Source: a virus. From it: a stretch of 64,000 nucleotides of DNA. Shown here one piece after another: positions 24,392 to 32,729 of the stretch; positions within the stretch are counted from its first letter, which is position 1; every line of letters starts with the position of its first letter. The notes below the pieces were generated by a model that saw only the letters and a list, made by a program, of their open reading frames with translations, made no database searches and was not told the DNA's origin. The stretch is from positions 1 through 64,000 of IMG/VR virus record IMGVR_UViG_3300005099_000475. One strand, written 5' to 3'. The translations under genes and the position numbers were made by a program.

Positions 24392-24566
24392 TAATTTTCT
24401 CCCATTTCTTTTTTATGCGCAATTCCTTTCTTCGGCGTTTCTGGGACGGTTTTTCATACCAACGCTTCCTACGCCATTCCATCAAAATGCCGTCTTTTTT
24501 GACTTTCTTCTTAAATTTCTTCAAAGCTTTATCGAAATCCCCATTAACTTTAACTTCTATTCCCAT
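24351..24566 (-). CDS. rpsU: Phage-encoded ribosomal protein bS21
   Basis: bS21 is a small subunit protein that helps start translation near the mRNA binding cleft. The sequence has the family pattern: KVNGDFDKALKKFKKK, then DGILMEWRRKRWYEKPSQKR and a long basic tail. Length (71 aa) is normal. The ATG at 24566 follows GAGGCATTTT; upstream in-frame starts lie inside the neighbouring gene. It overlaps the polymerase start by 41 bases. It could bias host ribosomes towards phage messages. Confidence 0.9.
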   Translation of the reverse strand: MGIEVKVNGDFDKALKKFKKKVKKDGILMEWRRKRWYEKPSQKRRRKELRIKKKWEKINAKRKMRELSDWR

Positions 24567-24822
24567 AAAATGCCTCAAACATTTTCTCCGCGAATGTCCT
24601 CGATTTTTCTTTCTTGACCAAAAAATTGAAATGCGAACGGAGCAACGCCTCAACTTGATTCAATGGGATGGGAGTCGGAGCTTTGGTTGCCAAAACGACG
24701 AAAGCTTCATTCCGCAAATCCTCATATTCGAATTGAGGCAAATGGGGCAAAAACCGTTTCACAACCTTATCAATCACCAATTCAACTCCCGCGTCTTCAT
24801 GAAACCAAAATGTTTTTTCCAT
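24550..24822 (-). CDS. Hypothetical protein, 90 aa, faint sigma-region-2 resemblance
   Basis: The pattern FEYEDLRNEAFVVLATKA recalls the start of sigma factor region 2 (YEDLxQEG), but the DNA melting part is absent and the protein is too short for a working sigma factor. First gene after the promoter at 24850-24878, just upstream of the bS21 gene. Confidence 0.55.
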   Translation of the reverse strand: MEKTFWFHEDAGVELVIDKVVKRFLPHLPQFEYEDLRNEAFVVLATKAPTPIPLNQVEALLRSHFNFLVKKEKSRTFAEKMFEAFYGNRS

Positions 24823-24825
24823 TCT

Positions 24826-25750
24826 TCATCTCGCCTTCTCCAAATTCCAAATATAGGACACAATTTTATTTTTGTCAAGAGGAGAAAGTTCGGATGGATC
24901 AATTTTCTCCGGCAATTCCATAATTTCAGTTTCAACGAAGGAATTGAGAAAAGAAGCCACTTTATTGGACGAATACTTTTCTCCGCCATCAAACATCAAA
25001 TAAAGTTTTGAAGGTCTTTTACTCAAAATTTTCAATACTTGAGTTTCTGTTATCTCTTTACCAAATAAAGCAACGGTTGGATAAGGATAAAATCTGAGAC
25101 AATCAAAAATTCCTTCGACGATTAAAACTTTATCCCCAAGCTTTATACCATCTATATTGTAAACGAGTTTTTTCAAAGGTTCAACAGAATCTTCGTTTCT
25201 CAAGTTCAAATAACGAGGCTCAACGTTCTTCAGAAAAGCCCTACCTACCAGACTTTTAACTATTCCGCCTTCCCTTATGGGGAATATTATTCTTCCGAAC
25301 CATTGACCCCACGTCGAAAAATAAATATCATTCCACAATTTCTCGGGGACGTTTCTCTTTCTTAAGTAATTTCTCGCCAATTTAGCCAAATCGGAATCTT
25401 TCAAAACACAAAAAGTGTCCGGAGGAAATTTAACATACTCTTTGCCGTTTGTTTCTCTTTTTTCTCTTTTCTTGGAATACGTGGAATAACCATATTTATA
25501 AGCTATTCTTTTTGCTTCTTTTATATCAACATTGCACAGAATTTTTATCAAATCGGGGAACGAACCCGAAGAATCACATACCCAACAATGGAAATAACCA
25601 TAGTCGAGATGAATTCCGCAATGGAACGCAATGGAAACGCTCTTCGCCACAAAAAGGGCAACAAATGTTTACATCATTCCTACCAACATTTTTTCCCTTT
25701 TCCCTATACGAAATATTATGATCCTCCAAGAATTTACGAACTTCCAACAC
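24826..25750 (-). CDS. dnaG: DnaG-like primase with Toprim domain, frame broken by a 10-bp tandem duplication
   Basis: Makes RNA primers for replication. From a GTG at 25750 the frame gives a typical phage primase start, with a zinc-ribbon half (VNICCPFCGEERFHC). An exact 10-bp tandem repeat at 25617-25636 then shifts the frame. Removing one copy restores RFHCGIHLDYGYFHCWVC, a complete zinc ribbon. The longer part (24826-25650) then carries a Toprim domain (VLIVEGIFDCLR, YLMFDGG). Without correction the protein would lack half of its zinc ribbon. It is probably paired with the DnaB-like helicase at 26930-28372. Confidence 0.8.
24850..24878 (-). promoter_or_regulatory. Promoter inside the 3' end of the primase gene
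   Basis: TTGACA (24878 to 24873), a 17-base spacer and TATATT (24855 to 24850). It would start transcription near 24843 and drive the 90-aa gene, bS21 and the polymerase. Confidence 0.7.
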
Positions 25751-25764
25751 CCCGCTTCAAACTC

Positions 25765-26181
25765 CTAATTACTCTTTAAATAGACATTTTTTTCATCCTT
25801 TCTTGTCTTTTCCAAAATTTCGGCAAGTTTTTGGTTAAGAACCATAAGAGATTTATCCAACGACTTCAAAGCTTCTTTCCCTTCTGACTTGGCGATGTCG
25901 GCTCCGTACTTAAAGAATGCAGTGGTAAGAATAATTTTTCGAGTCGGGCAGAACACGAAAGCCGAAAGGAAAAACAAAAAAGAAATTATCAACCATCGCA
26001 TTCTCTTAATGTGCTTGCGCCAAAACCATCTCTTTTGTCTTCCGCTCCAATTGCCATCAACGATCATCAAAGCAATCGCGAGATAAGCGGCGAAAGAACA
26101 AATCGAAAGGGCGGCGAAAAAGAAAAGAGTTCCTTCGATTTTGTCACTTATGGCCATGAAATACGCCCCTAACCACGACAT
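25765..26181 (-). CDS. Membrane protein with C-terminal coiled coil, 138 aa
   Basis: Two hydrophobic segments (about residues 19-43 and 65-90) are followed by a charged helical tail (SEGKEALKSLDKSL and on). The ATG at 26181 follows GAGGAGGAATATT. It could be a holin or another membrane factor; the M15 peptidase is encoded elsewhere, so this is only a possibility. Confidence 0.7.
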   Translation of the reverse strand: MSWLGAYFMAISDKIEGTLFFFAALSICSFAAYLAIALMIVDGNWSGRQKRWFWRKHIKRMRWLIISFLFFLSAFVFCPTRKIILTTAFFKYGADIAKSEGKEALKSLDKSLMVLNQKLAEILEKTRKDEKNVYLKSN

Positions 26182-26693
26182 AATATTCCTCCTCGTAAAT
26201 GGTTTATCAAATCCCAATAATTTCTGTAATAAGGATATTCGTTCCAAGGCCGCGAAATCGGAAGGAAAAACGGATTATTCAATGGCATGTTCGGATGGTC
26301 GTCGATCAGAAACGCGTCACACAATGAATCCAACAATTCGATTTTGTCTTTTTGATCGCCAACTAAAATCAAATCTCGAGATTTGGCCAAGAACCCGTGC
26401 TTCTTCAACCAATCAATGTGAACTTTCCAACTATTAGGATGTTGGCAAGTGCAATAAAACACTTTTCCTAATTTCGACAATGAGTCCACAAAATAATTCG
26501 CGTAAGGATAAGGCAAAGCCTTTTCGAAAACTTCTGGAAGGTTTATCCAATAAGAAATGGGCACACCAAACAATTCGGCATTCCATTCATCGATGAAATC
26601 GTCGTCTCGCGGAGAATAAATCGCGCCGTTATAAAGATATATTCCCGAAACCAAGTTTCTTATCACTCCATCTAAATCTACCAAAAATATCAT
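26169..26693 (-). CDS. HAD-family phosphatase, 5'(3')-deoxyribonucleotidase-like, 174 aa
   Basis: The N-terminal FLVDLDGVIRN is HAD motif I (DxDG), and LIDDHP near residue 138 fits the late acidic motif. Size and layout match 5'(3')-deoxyribonucleotidases, which trim nucleotide pools. The ATG at 26693 follows GGAGTAGAAAG. Confidence 0.75.
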   Translation of the reverse strand: MIFLVDLDGVIRNLVSGIYLYNGAIYSPRDDDFIDEWNAELFGVPISYWINLPEVFEKALPYPYANYFVDSLSKLGKVFYCTCQHPNSWKVHIDWLKKHGFLAKSRDLILVGDQKDKIELLDSLCDAFLIDDHPNMPLNNPFFLPISRPWNEYPYYRNYWDLINHLRGGILCRG

Positions 26694-26697
26694 CTTT

Positions 26698-26952
26698 CTA
26701 CTCCAAATCGTCCAAATAATCACTCCTCAAAACAAGTCGTTTTTTCAAATCCTTTTCCGTCGGCGGTTCCAGAGTTTTATCGTTCAGTCTAAAATCCGGA
26801 TACAAACTTCTCAACTTCCAATAACATTCCCTTACGATCCCGGGAGCATAGGTAGGTCTGCCGTGAGCGTAACGCGCACTCATCCAAAAAATTCGTTTTA
26901 TTATGTCGTACAAAATTTTTTCTTTTTCTTCAGAACTCGGGGATTTCCTCAT
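26698..26952 (-). CDS. Hypothetical protein, 84 aa
   Basis: The ATG at 26952 is 6 bases after GGAGG, which lies in the last codons of the helicase gene. The middle has aromatic and basic residues (RIFWMSARYAHGRP). No family recognised. Confidence 0.65.
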   Translation of the reverse strand: MRKSPSSEEKEKILYDIIKRIFWMSARYAHGRPTYAPGIVRECYWKLRSLYPDFRLNDKTLEPPTEKDLKKRLVLRSDYLDDLE

Positions 26953-28372
26953 TTCCATCCTCCTTTCTCAATTTCATATCTAAAAATGAATAAATTTTAT
27001 CTAAAACTAACCTCTTGGTCGTTTCCGGAATGCAAGGAATCGGTTCATCGGGAGACATTTCCCTTCCGGAAATCAGAAATTGACCAATCGAATAATTTTG
27101 TCTTAAGACAAATTTTTTGAGTTTTTCTCCTATTCTATTACGGACAATCATCAACCTCGCGATTTTCAACTCGTTTTCCAAGGGCGTTTGGGAAATGCTT
27201 ATTCCAACATCGGCTCTTTGCATTTTCGAAATGTCTTCCGCCGTTTCCTTGCCAGTTACCCATAATTTGCCTTCCGCGCTTCTGTTTGCTTGCGAAACTA
27301 CAACAACGGCAATCTTATATTTCAAAGCGATGAGTTTCAATTGTTTGTAAATCTCGATAGATTCCAAACGAGGTTCAGAAAACCTCTTGTCGGCCGACAT
27401 CAAATCTGGCGTATCGATCAACAACATATCAGGATAATATTTATACCTAATTTTAAATTCTTCAAGTAGCGAACGGATTCCCGAAGGAGTTAGTCTGTCG
27501 GCGGTTCCGTCATAAATCAAAGCGTCCCCGAATCCTTTACAGAACTGCAAAAGTTTCTTTATCTCGTCTCGTTTATCAAAAATCGAATTCGGAATAAAAG
27601 ATTCGACATCGGAAAAATCTTCGGTCAGAACATAAGTTTCTTTTTGTCCGTTTAGGGAAACTCCCGCCAAAGACATGTAAAATCTCGTCGCTATTTCCTT
27701 TTTAGTCATTTCAAGAGTAATAAATAAAGGAATGACGCCTTGCAACAACGCTTCCCGAAAAAGATAAATCAACGCCCATGTTTTTCCCGTCGAATAAAGA
27801 CCCAACCATACCCACAAACTTCCTCTTCTCAAATGGGCGTATTTGTCTAAATCCGAAAAACCTGTGGTCATCAGGAACTCGGAATCAGAAACTTCTTTTC
27901 GAAACACTTCTTCGAAAAAAGCCTCATCCAATACGGATTCGATTTTACCTTCATACCTAAAAACCTTTTCGATGGAAGTTTCGAAAATTTTTTGAATCCG
28001 ATTTACGTCTTCGTTCTTCAACGCTTCCTGAGCTTGCAATATCGCGGAAGAAAAAACTTGTCGCTTCACGAAATCATCCAAACGATCAAGAACATAATCC
28101 TTAGAAACATCCAAACCTTTCAATCTATCCAAGTACTGCTCCAACAACGAAACACTTTCATCGGACTCAGTCTCCTTCCACCTGAGCTGCAAATCGTCAA
28201 ACGAACATCTTCCGTACTTCAACTTGAATGAACAAATATCGCACGCGATCTTTTTCTTAAATTTGTCAAAAAATACGTCGTCCAAAGGAACCCTTTTCGA
28301 CACAAAATCCGTAAATTCCGAACTTCTCAACATCAAAGCCAAAACAGCGTCTTGCAAATCAAGCATTTTCAT
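26930..28372 (-). CDS. dnaB: DnaB-like replicative helicase, 480 aa
   Basis: An N-terminal helical domain (1-160) precedes a RecA-type core with Walker A GLYSTGKT, FITLEMTKKE, Walker B LLIDTPD and VVVSQANR. The Walker A differs from the common GxxxxGKT only in its first half. Its neighbours are the primase and polymerase genes. The ATG overlaps the methyltransferase TGA (ATGA). Confidence 0.88.
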   Translation of the reverse strand: MKMLDLQDAVLALMLRSSEFTDFVSKRVPLDDVFFDKFKKKIACDICSFKLKYGRCSFDDLQLRWKETESDESVSLLEQYLDRLKGLDVSKDYVLDRLDDFVKRQVFSSAILQAQEALKNEDVNRIQKIFETSIEKVFRYEGKIESVLDEAFFEEVFRKEVSDSEFLMTTGFSDLDKYAHLRRGSLWVWLGLYSTGKTWALIYLFREALLQGVIPLFITLEMTKKEIATRFYMSLAGVSLNGQKETYVLTEDFSDVESFIPNSIFDKRDEIKKLLQFCKGFGDALIYDGTADRLTPSGIRSLLEEFKIRYKYYPDMLLIDTPDLMSADKRFSEPRLESIEIYKQLKLIALKYKIAVVVVSQANRSAEGKLWVTGKETAEDISKMQRADVGISISQTPLENELKIARLMIVRNRIGEKLKKFVLRQNYSIGQFLISGREMSPDEPIPCIPETTKRLVLDKIYSFLDMKLRKEDGNEEIPEF

Positions 28373-28884
28373 TCCGATCCTGTATTGCCATCAAGTCGCA
28401 TGAAAAATTCCTTTGTGATTCTTTCTTTAGCCAATTTACAGTAATTTTTGTCTATTTCTGTTCCTATTCCTTTTCTATTCAACAAAGCACAGGCGATTAA
28501 AGTACTTCCACTTCCCAAAAATGGGTCTAAGACAGTATCGCCAACAAAACTTAAAAGTTTAATGCATCTCTTTGGAAGTTCTATTGGAAAGGGAGCAGGA
28601 TGTCTAACCTTTTTCTTACTTTCGCCAGAAAATGTCCATAAACCATTAGTCCATTCCATGAATTCTTCCCTTGTTATATCACTTTTATCATTTTTTATTT
28701 TTCGCCATTTTTCTTTATAGAAAATGACAATGGCTTCCACAGGAGCAATTACATAAGGTGTCCGTGCACTGAGCCATGAACCCCAGGCAGTTCTTCTTGA
28801 TATATTGCCTTCATTCCATATTATTGTTGAAAAATACTTCCAGCCTACTTCTTTAGCAATATTGACTATATTCCGCATAAACAC
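28369..28884 (-). CDS. DNA methyltransferase, C-terminal part (frame-shifted)
   Basis: Carries the SAM-binding motif DPFLGSGST and the rest of the catalytic fold of a beta-type N4-cytosine or N6-adenine methyltransferase. Its start (a GTG) has no ribosome binding site. Its N-terminal half lies in the neighbouring frame at 28853-29182. Removing one A from the AAAA run at 28901-28904 joins both into one protein of about 270 aa. Confidence 0.8.
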   Translation of the reverse strand: MFMRNIVNIAKEVGWKYFSTIIWNEGNISRRTAWGSWLSARTPYVIAPVEAIVIFYKEKWRKIKNDKSDITREEFMEWTNGLWTFSGESKKKVRHPAPFPIELPKRCIKLLSFVGDTVLDPFLGSGSTLIACALLNRKGIGTEIDKNYCKLAKERITKEFFMRLDGNTGSE

Positions 28885-29182
28885 TTTGAAATCCTGCCTC
28901 TTTTCTCCCTTTGCTTTTATCTAAAGGTATATTAAGGCACATTCTTCCATCTATTTTCATCAATGAGTATGCTTTCTTTAGCCATTTTTCAGTAAACTCA
29001 AGGTATTTTTCATAGGGAATATCGTCCCGAAAAGAGTTATAGTGAATATCTACATTATATGGAGGAGAAGTTACAATCAGATCAATCGAGTTCTCTTCAA
29101 TTAAGCTTGTTGTTAAAAAATCATCATAAATTATTTTAATATTCCCTTCTTTTGTTTCAAAGAATATTTTTTCCTTTTCCAT
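28853..29182 (-). CDS. DNA methyltransferase, N-terminal part (frame-shifted)
   Basis: Contains the catalytic TSPPYN motif and the target strand of an N4/N6 methyltransferase. The order (SPPY first, FxGxG later) is the beta class. After residue 92 the frame drifts into unrelated sequence and stops, while the +1 frame continues correctly. It may protect phage DNA from host restriction; no restriction enzyme gene is seen beside it. Confidence 0.8.
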   Translation of the reverse strand: MEKEKIFFETKEGNIKIIYDDFLTTSLIEENSIDLIVTSPPYNVDIHYNSFRDDIPYEKYLEFTEKWLKKAYSLMKIDGRMCLNIPLDKSKGRKEAGFQSVYAEYSQYC

Positions 29183-29213
29183 TTAGTTCATTCTCCATTC
29201 ACACTTCCGTCCT

Positions 29214-30095
29214 TTAATATCCCGTGTCGAACATCGCTCCATACCAAGAATAACATTTCGCCAACATCAAACTGAGACCATTCATCAAATTGTCGAATAA
29301 AATTTTTCCGTCGAATTCCATTCCGTTCCAAGCTACATAAAGCTTAATATGCTTATAACCTTGAGACAGAATTTGGGCTTCATTGTTCAAATAGGCGTCG
29401 GCCTTCAATCGAACGGGGGAGATCCACTGGTGGATAAATCTAAAAATCAAAGCGGCCCAAAAAATCTCGTCCTTGGAAATTTCCGTTTCTTCTTCGTCCA
29501 AAGAAAAAATTATCAATTCCTTTACTTTTTCTCGGGCTTCGGAAGTTGAAACGACTCTTTTTGTCAACCAATATTCGTATTTCAAAGCAAGATTCCTATT
29601 CAACGCGTATCTAAAGCTCGTTATCGTCGGGTCAGAACCTTTCTTGGAAGAATCCAAAAAGAAGAAATGGGTGATTTCTTTCAAATAGTCAAGAGGATAC
29701 AACTCCAAAGCCAGTTTCATTACCTTTCTCGAAAGAGCAGTCGGTTTTCCTTCCGAAACGACATATTTTTTCTTGATTTCAAACCAATAATTTTCGTATT
29801 CCTCGAATTCTTCCCGGCCGAAGCTTCGTTTGAATCTTCTATCCACCAAAGGATGTCCTTTCAAACCGCCATAATCGTCGAACTCACCTTTCGGTTCGAA
29901 AAAATTTTTCATTATGTATTCGTAATCCCGCAAGAAAGCCTCGTTGCCGGTTTTGTCAGAATACCATTTCGCCGCTTTGTAACTTTCGCGACAAAAGTTA
30001 TAGAGAATTTCCTTGTTTTCATCACCGCGCCTTTCGGGGAAGGAAAATTCGCCGTTGTATTTTTCGTAAAGCTTTTTCAGTCTATCGTCGACCAT
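29214..30095 (-). CDS. Hypothetical protein, 293 aa
   Basis: Helical protein rich in aromatic residues, with no recognised domain. A strong promoter ends 11 bases before the ATG at 30095, giving a leader of about 4 bases; the alternative ATG at 30104 would leave none. It has no ribosome binding site. It is divergent from the 706-aa protein gene and may be co-regulated with it. Confidence 0.7.
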   Translation of the reverse strand: MVDDRLKKLYEKYNGEFSFPERRGDENKEILYNFCRESYKAAKWYSDKTGNEAFLRDYEYIMKNFFEPKGEFDDYGGLKGHPLVDRRFKRSFGREEFEEYENYWFEIKKKYVVSEGKPTALSRKVMKLALELYPLDYLKEITHFFFLDSSKKGSDPTITSFRYALNRNLALKYEYWLTKRVVSTSEAREKVKELIIFSLDEEETEISKDEIFWAALIFRFIHQWISPVRLKADAYLNNEAQILSQGYKHIKLYVAWNGMEFDGKILFDNLMNGLSLMLAKCYSWYGAMFDTGY

Positions 30096-30105
30096 CTCGT
30101 TCATC

Positions 30106-30133
30106 AATATATCCATCCAAAAAATTTTGTCAA
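30106..30133 (-). promoter_or_regulatory. Divergent promoter, leftward arm
   Basis: TTGACA (30133 to 30128), a 16-base spacer and TATATT (30111 to 30106). The predicted start near 30099 leaves almost no leader before the ATG at 30095. The -35 boxes of this and the rightward promoter are only 6 bases apart. Confidence 0.75.
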
Positions 30134-30139
30134 TACCCC

Positions 30140-30167
30140 TTGACAAAAAATTTTAAAACGTTATATT
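30140..30167 (+). promoter_or_regulatory. Divergent promoter, rightward arm
   Basis: TTGACA (30140-30145), a 16-base spacer and TATATT (30162-30167). The predicted start near 30174 leaves about 5 bases before the ATG at 30179, so the message is nearly leaderless. Confidence 0.75.
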
Positions 30168-30178
30168 GTTTTTCCAGG

Positions 30179-32299
30179 ATGACGACAGATTGGAGCGACG
30201 TTAGCAAATTCGAATTCAGGGAAGTAAGGTTCCTGAACGAGAGGAGAAAGTGCGTTTCTGTTAAACTCTCCCCGAAAGTCCATTACAGAAAGCGTTTTTC
30301 CAAACTTCCGAAAAGACCGAAAAATTCCTCCGTTTTGGTTTTGCCCAATCCGGTTTATAACAAATGGCAAGAATGGGTTTTCGACAAATTCTCGAGAAAG
30401 GAAGAATTCTTACGAGAAAACAATCTAAAAGACATATTAACGAAGGATGAAGAAAGGGTAGCAAAGTTCGAAGTCCTGACTCTTGACATAGATTATCCCT
30501 TCAATCGTTTATACAAAAGAGACAAATCAGGCAAGTCCCTATTGGAATTCTTCGAAGAAATCTTCGAAGACTCGATGGAAATTTTCGAAACCGCTTCGGG
30601 CAGAATCAGAATCTACGTCCACGTCGAACCGGACGAATGGATGGACGTCAATTTCAAACTGATGTCGTTCGACTACGAACCCAAATACATATTTTTCCTT
30701 TTGTGCAAGAATTTGCTGCACTATTTAAATCAAAAAATTAAGAAAAGATACAAAATAGAAATGGACAAGTCTTTCCTTACCAACCTAAACCATCCCGTGT
30801 TTCTCGAAGAGTTCCCCATACCATTGAAAAACGGTAAAAAATCCCGACTTTACAAAAGCCATAAGGGAAAAATTAAGCTTTCCAAGCTGCTTAACAAGTT
30901 TCCTCCCTTTCACAATCTCATTATTTCTTTTTACAAAAAGAATATAAACTTATTAAATTCTCTATTAAGTATCGATTATAGTTTAAAGGATATAATTAGT
31001 GGTAAGTTATACAAAAAATTAAAAAAACATTCCTTCCAAGATTGGAAACTGTTTCCTAAAAAGGAAGATGATAAAACGAATACTAAATATAATAGAAAAA
31101 GAAATAGAATAGGAGAATATGAAATAATATATAGGAATATTTTAACGGAGTTAAAAAATAATGAAGACGATTGGTGGTCTTATGTTTCGAAACCGGCGGA
31201 CAAAGAATTACAAACCAATTACCGACTTTCCTTTCTTTTTGGAGAACTCGAAAAGGTTTACGGAAAAAGAATCGCCAAGGCTTTGTTTTACGGCGTCGTG
31301 ATTCCCAAGTTGTTTACATTCCTTTCTTCCACTTCGAAGTATAAACTGACATATTCAAGCAAACAACCACGGAACGAGAAAAGATGGAATAGGGTTATTA
31401 GGCCGATAGTGAAGACCTTGATTTTGGTTGCAGGAATTTCCAATCCGATAATTGTGGGAGCTTTGTTGGCTCGGTATACTTATGACGTTCTTCCCAAAGA
31501 AAATCTTGACGATGAGGTTGCTTTCGTATTGGACGAAGTGGAGAGAATGTCGGATGAAGAAAAACTGGAATATTTGATGAACAACAAACATTTCGCCAAA
31601 ATTCTTCAGCCCGACAAGAAAACCTATTTCTTTGATTTTCTTAAATTGCTTTCGATTTACGAGAGGACGGACAGAAGGGAATTCACGTTTGAAGAATTGA
31701 GAAATTCATTGGATTTATCCAAATCCTGCTTTTCCAAATTTATCGTTTATTTATGTAAAATGGAAGAAATAGGATTTTTACAGTTTGAGATAAAGAGAAA
31801 CGGAAAATACAAAACGATTTATTTTTCAAAACTCCCTTCTCCCGAAACGGTAATTTACTTCGACTGGACCGGAGCGAAAGCTCGAACGTTTTGTGGATTG
31901 AAATATAACGCTTTCAGACGTTTGGAAGCTTTGGAAAATCCCGACGAAAAACTGTTGGCGGACAAGATAAAAGAATTCGATCTGAAAATAGATAGGGTGG
32001 CCACAAACATAACCGCGTTCGTCGTGAAAAAACTACAAAAGGAGAAGAAGATATCGATCGGAACGACGCAACAATTTTGGTTGAAACAAGGACTAACCAG
32101 AATAATTCTCAAAGCGAGAAAAACCAAAAGGCTCGGGGCCACTTCTTTAGCCTTCATTTTGGAACACCTTAGTTCTTTCTTGGAGGTTGTTGTGGGATTT
32201 TTAGGTTTAAGATTGTTCAAAAAAACTTCCGGGCGGATCGAGAAAGGATGCGGATTCGAGGGAACGAATTTTTTGACTTTTTCTCGTTCTCCCCCTTGA
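30179..32299 (+). CDS. Large protein of unknown function, 706 aa, with winged-helix-like C-terminal region
   Basis: The ATG at 30179 is chosen because the upstream in-frame codons lie inside the promoter. The N-terminal quarter has LTLDIDYPFN followed about 40 residues later by ASGRIRIYVHV. This faintly recalls the DxD and SxR/H motifs of archaeo-eukaryotic primases, but it is far from proven. Residues 480-560 alternate helix and strand like a winged helix (FEELRNSLDLSKSCFSKFIV). It opens the plus-strand block with gp32-like and RecA genes, so a role in initiating replication or recombination is possible. The middle third is more AT-rich than its flanks. Confidence 0.75.
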   Translation: MTTDWSDVSKFEFREVRFLNERRKCVSVKLSPKVHYRKRFSKLPKRPKNSSVLVLPNPVYNKWQEWVFDKFSRKEEFLRENNLKDILTKDEERVAKFEVLTLDIDYPFNRLYKRDKSGKSLLEFFEEIFEDSMEIFETASGRIRIYVHVEPDEWMDVNFKLMSFDYEPKYIFFLLCKNLLHYLNQKIKKRYKIEMDKSFLTNLNHPVFLEEFPIPLKNGKKSRLYKSHKGKIKLSKLLNKFPPFHNLIISFYKKNINLLNSLLSIDYSLKDIISGKLYKKLKKHSFQDWKLFPKKEDDKTNTKYNRKRNRIGEYEIIYRNILTELKNNEDDWWSYVSKPADKELQTNYRLSFLFGELEKVYGKRIAKALFYGVVIPKLFTFLSSTSKYKLTYSSKQPRNEKRWNRVIRPIVKTLILVAGISNPIIVGALLARYTYDVLPKENLDDEVAFVLDEVERMSDEEKLEYLMNNKHFAKILQPDKKTYFFDFLKLLSIYERTDRREFTFEELRNSLDLSKSCFSKFIVYLCKMEEIGFLQFEIKRNGKYKTIYFSKLPSPETVIYFDWTGAKARTFCGLKYNAFRRLEALENPDEKLLADKIKEFDLKIDRVATNITAFVVKKLQKEKKISIGTTQQFWLKQGLTRIILKARKTKRLGATSLAFILEHLSSFLEVVVGFLGLRLFKKTSGRIEKGCGFEGTNFLTFSRSPP

Positions 32300-32323
32300 C
32301 AAATGAAATTTACGATTTATAAT
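32296..32323 (+). promoter_or_regulatory. Perfect consensus promoter before the DUF3310 gene
   Basis: TTGACA (32296-32301), a 16-base spacer and TATAAT (32318-32323). Transcription should start at about 32330, one base before the ATG at 32331, so the first gene would be read from a leaderless mRNA. Confidence 0.85.
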
Positions 32324-32330
32324 TTAAGCC

Positions 32331-32546
32331 ATGAGTGCGTTGGGCAAACAAGTAGGAGGCAAGCATTACAAAGAGTTTGAAATTCAACCGATCGAATTTA
32401 TCATGAAAAACAATATCGGATTTTGCGAAGGAAACATTATCAAATATGTTTGCCGTCACAGGGTTAAAGACGGAATAAAAGATTTAAGAAAAGCGAAACA
32501 TTATTTGGAATTGTTGGCGGAATTTTATTACAAGGAGGAATTGTAA
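32331..32546 (+). CDS. DUF3310 family protein, 71 aa
   Basis: The pattern HYKEFEIQPIEFI...GNIIKYVCRHRVKDGIKDLRKAKHYL, seen in segments, is the DUF3310 signature common in phage replication regions (sometimes labelled nucleotide kinase-like). Function is not established. It starts directly at the predicted transcription start. Confidence 0.85.
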   Translation: MSALGKQVGGKHYKEFEIQPIEFIMKNNIGFCEGNIIKYVCRHRVKDGIKDLRKAKHYLELLAEFYYKEEL

Positions 32547-32729
32547 ATGATAAATAAACCAATAAGTAAGCCACGACGCAAGAAGAACTTTCGGAAGTAT
32601 CGGATTTGCCCTTGCTGTGGGAAGAAAATTTCTTTGGCCGAGTTTCGAGACGAATTGTCGAGATTGGAATTTACAATCTCTGGTTTGTGCCAAAAATGCC
32701 AAGACGAAGTTTTTGGGGAGGATAAATAA
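32547..32729 (+). CDS. Zinc-finger protein, 60 aa
   Basis: Basic N-terminus, then CPCC (22-25) and CQKC (48-51) as a zinc ribbon. The ATG directly follows the DUF3310 stop and has AAGGAGG in the end of that gene. Confidence 0.75.
   Translation: MINKPISKPRRKKNFRKYRICPCCGKKISLAEFRDELSRLEFTISGLCQKCQDEVFGEDK

Noticed and set aside
24550-24822. Phage sigma factor
   Set aside because: Only one short resemblance to region 2; the 90-aa protein lacks -10 melting residues and any region 4.
2736-28909. Shared AAAGGGA at the frame breaks of the JAB and methyltransferase genes as one programmed frameshift signal
   Set aside because: The needed shifts go in opposite directions (-1 and +1), and neither site has a canonical slippery phase.
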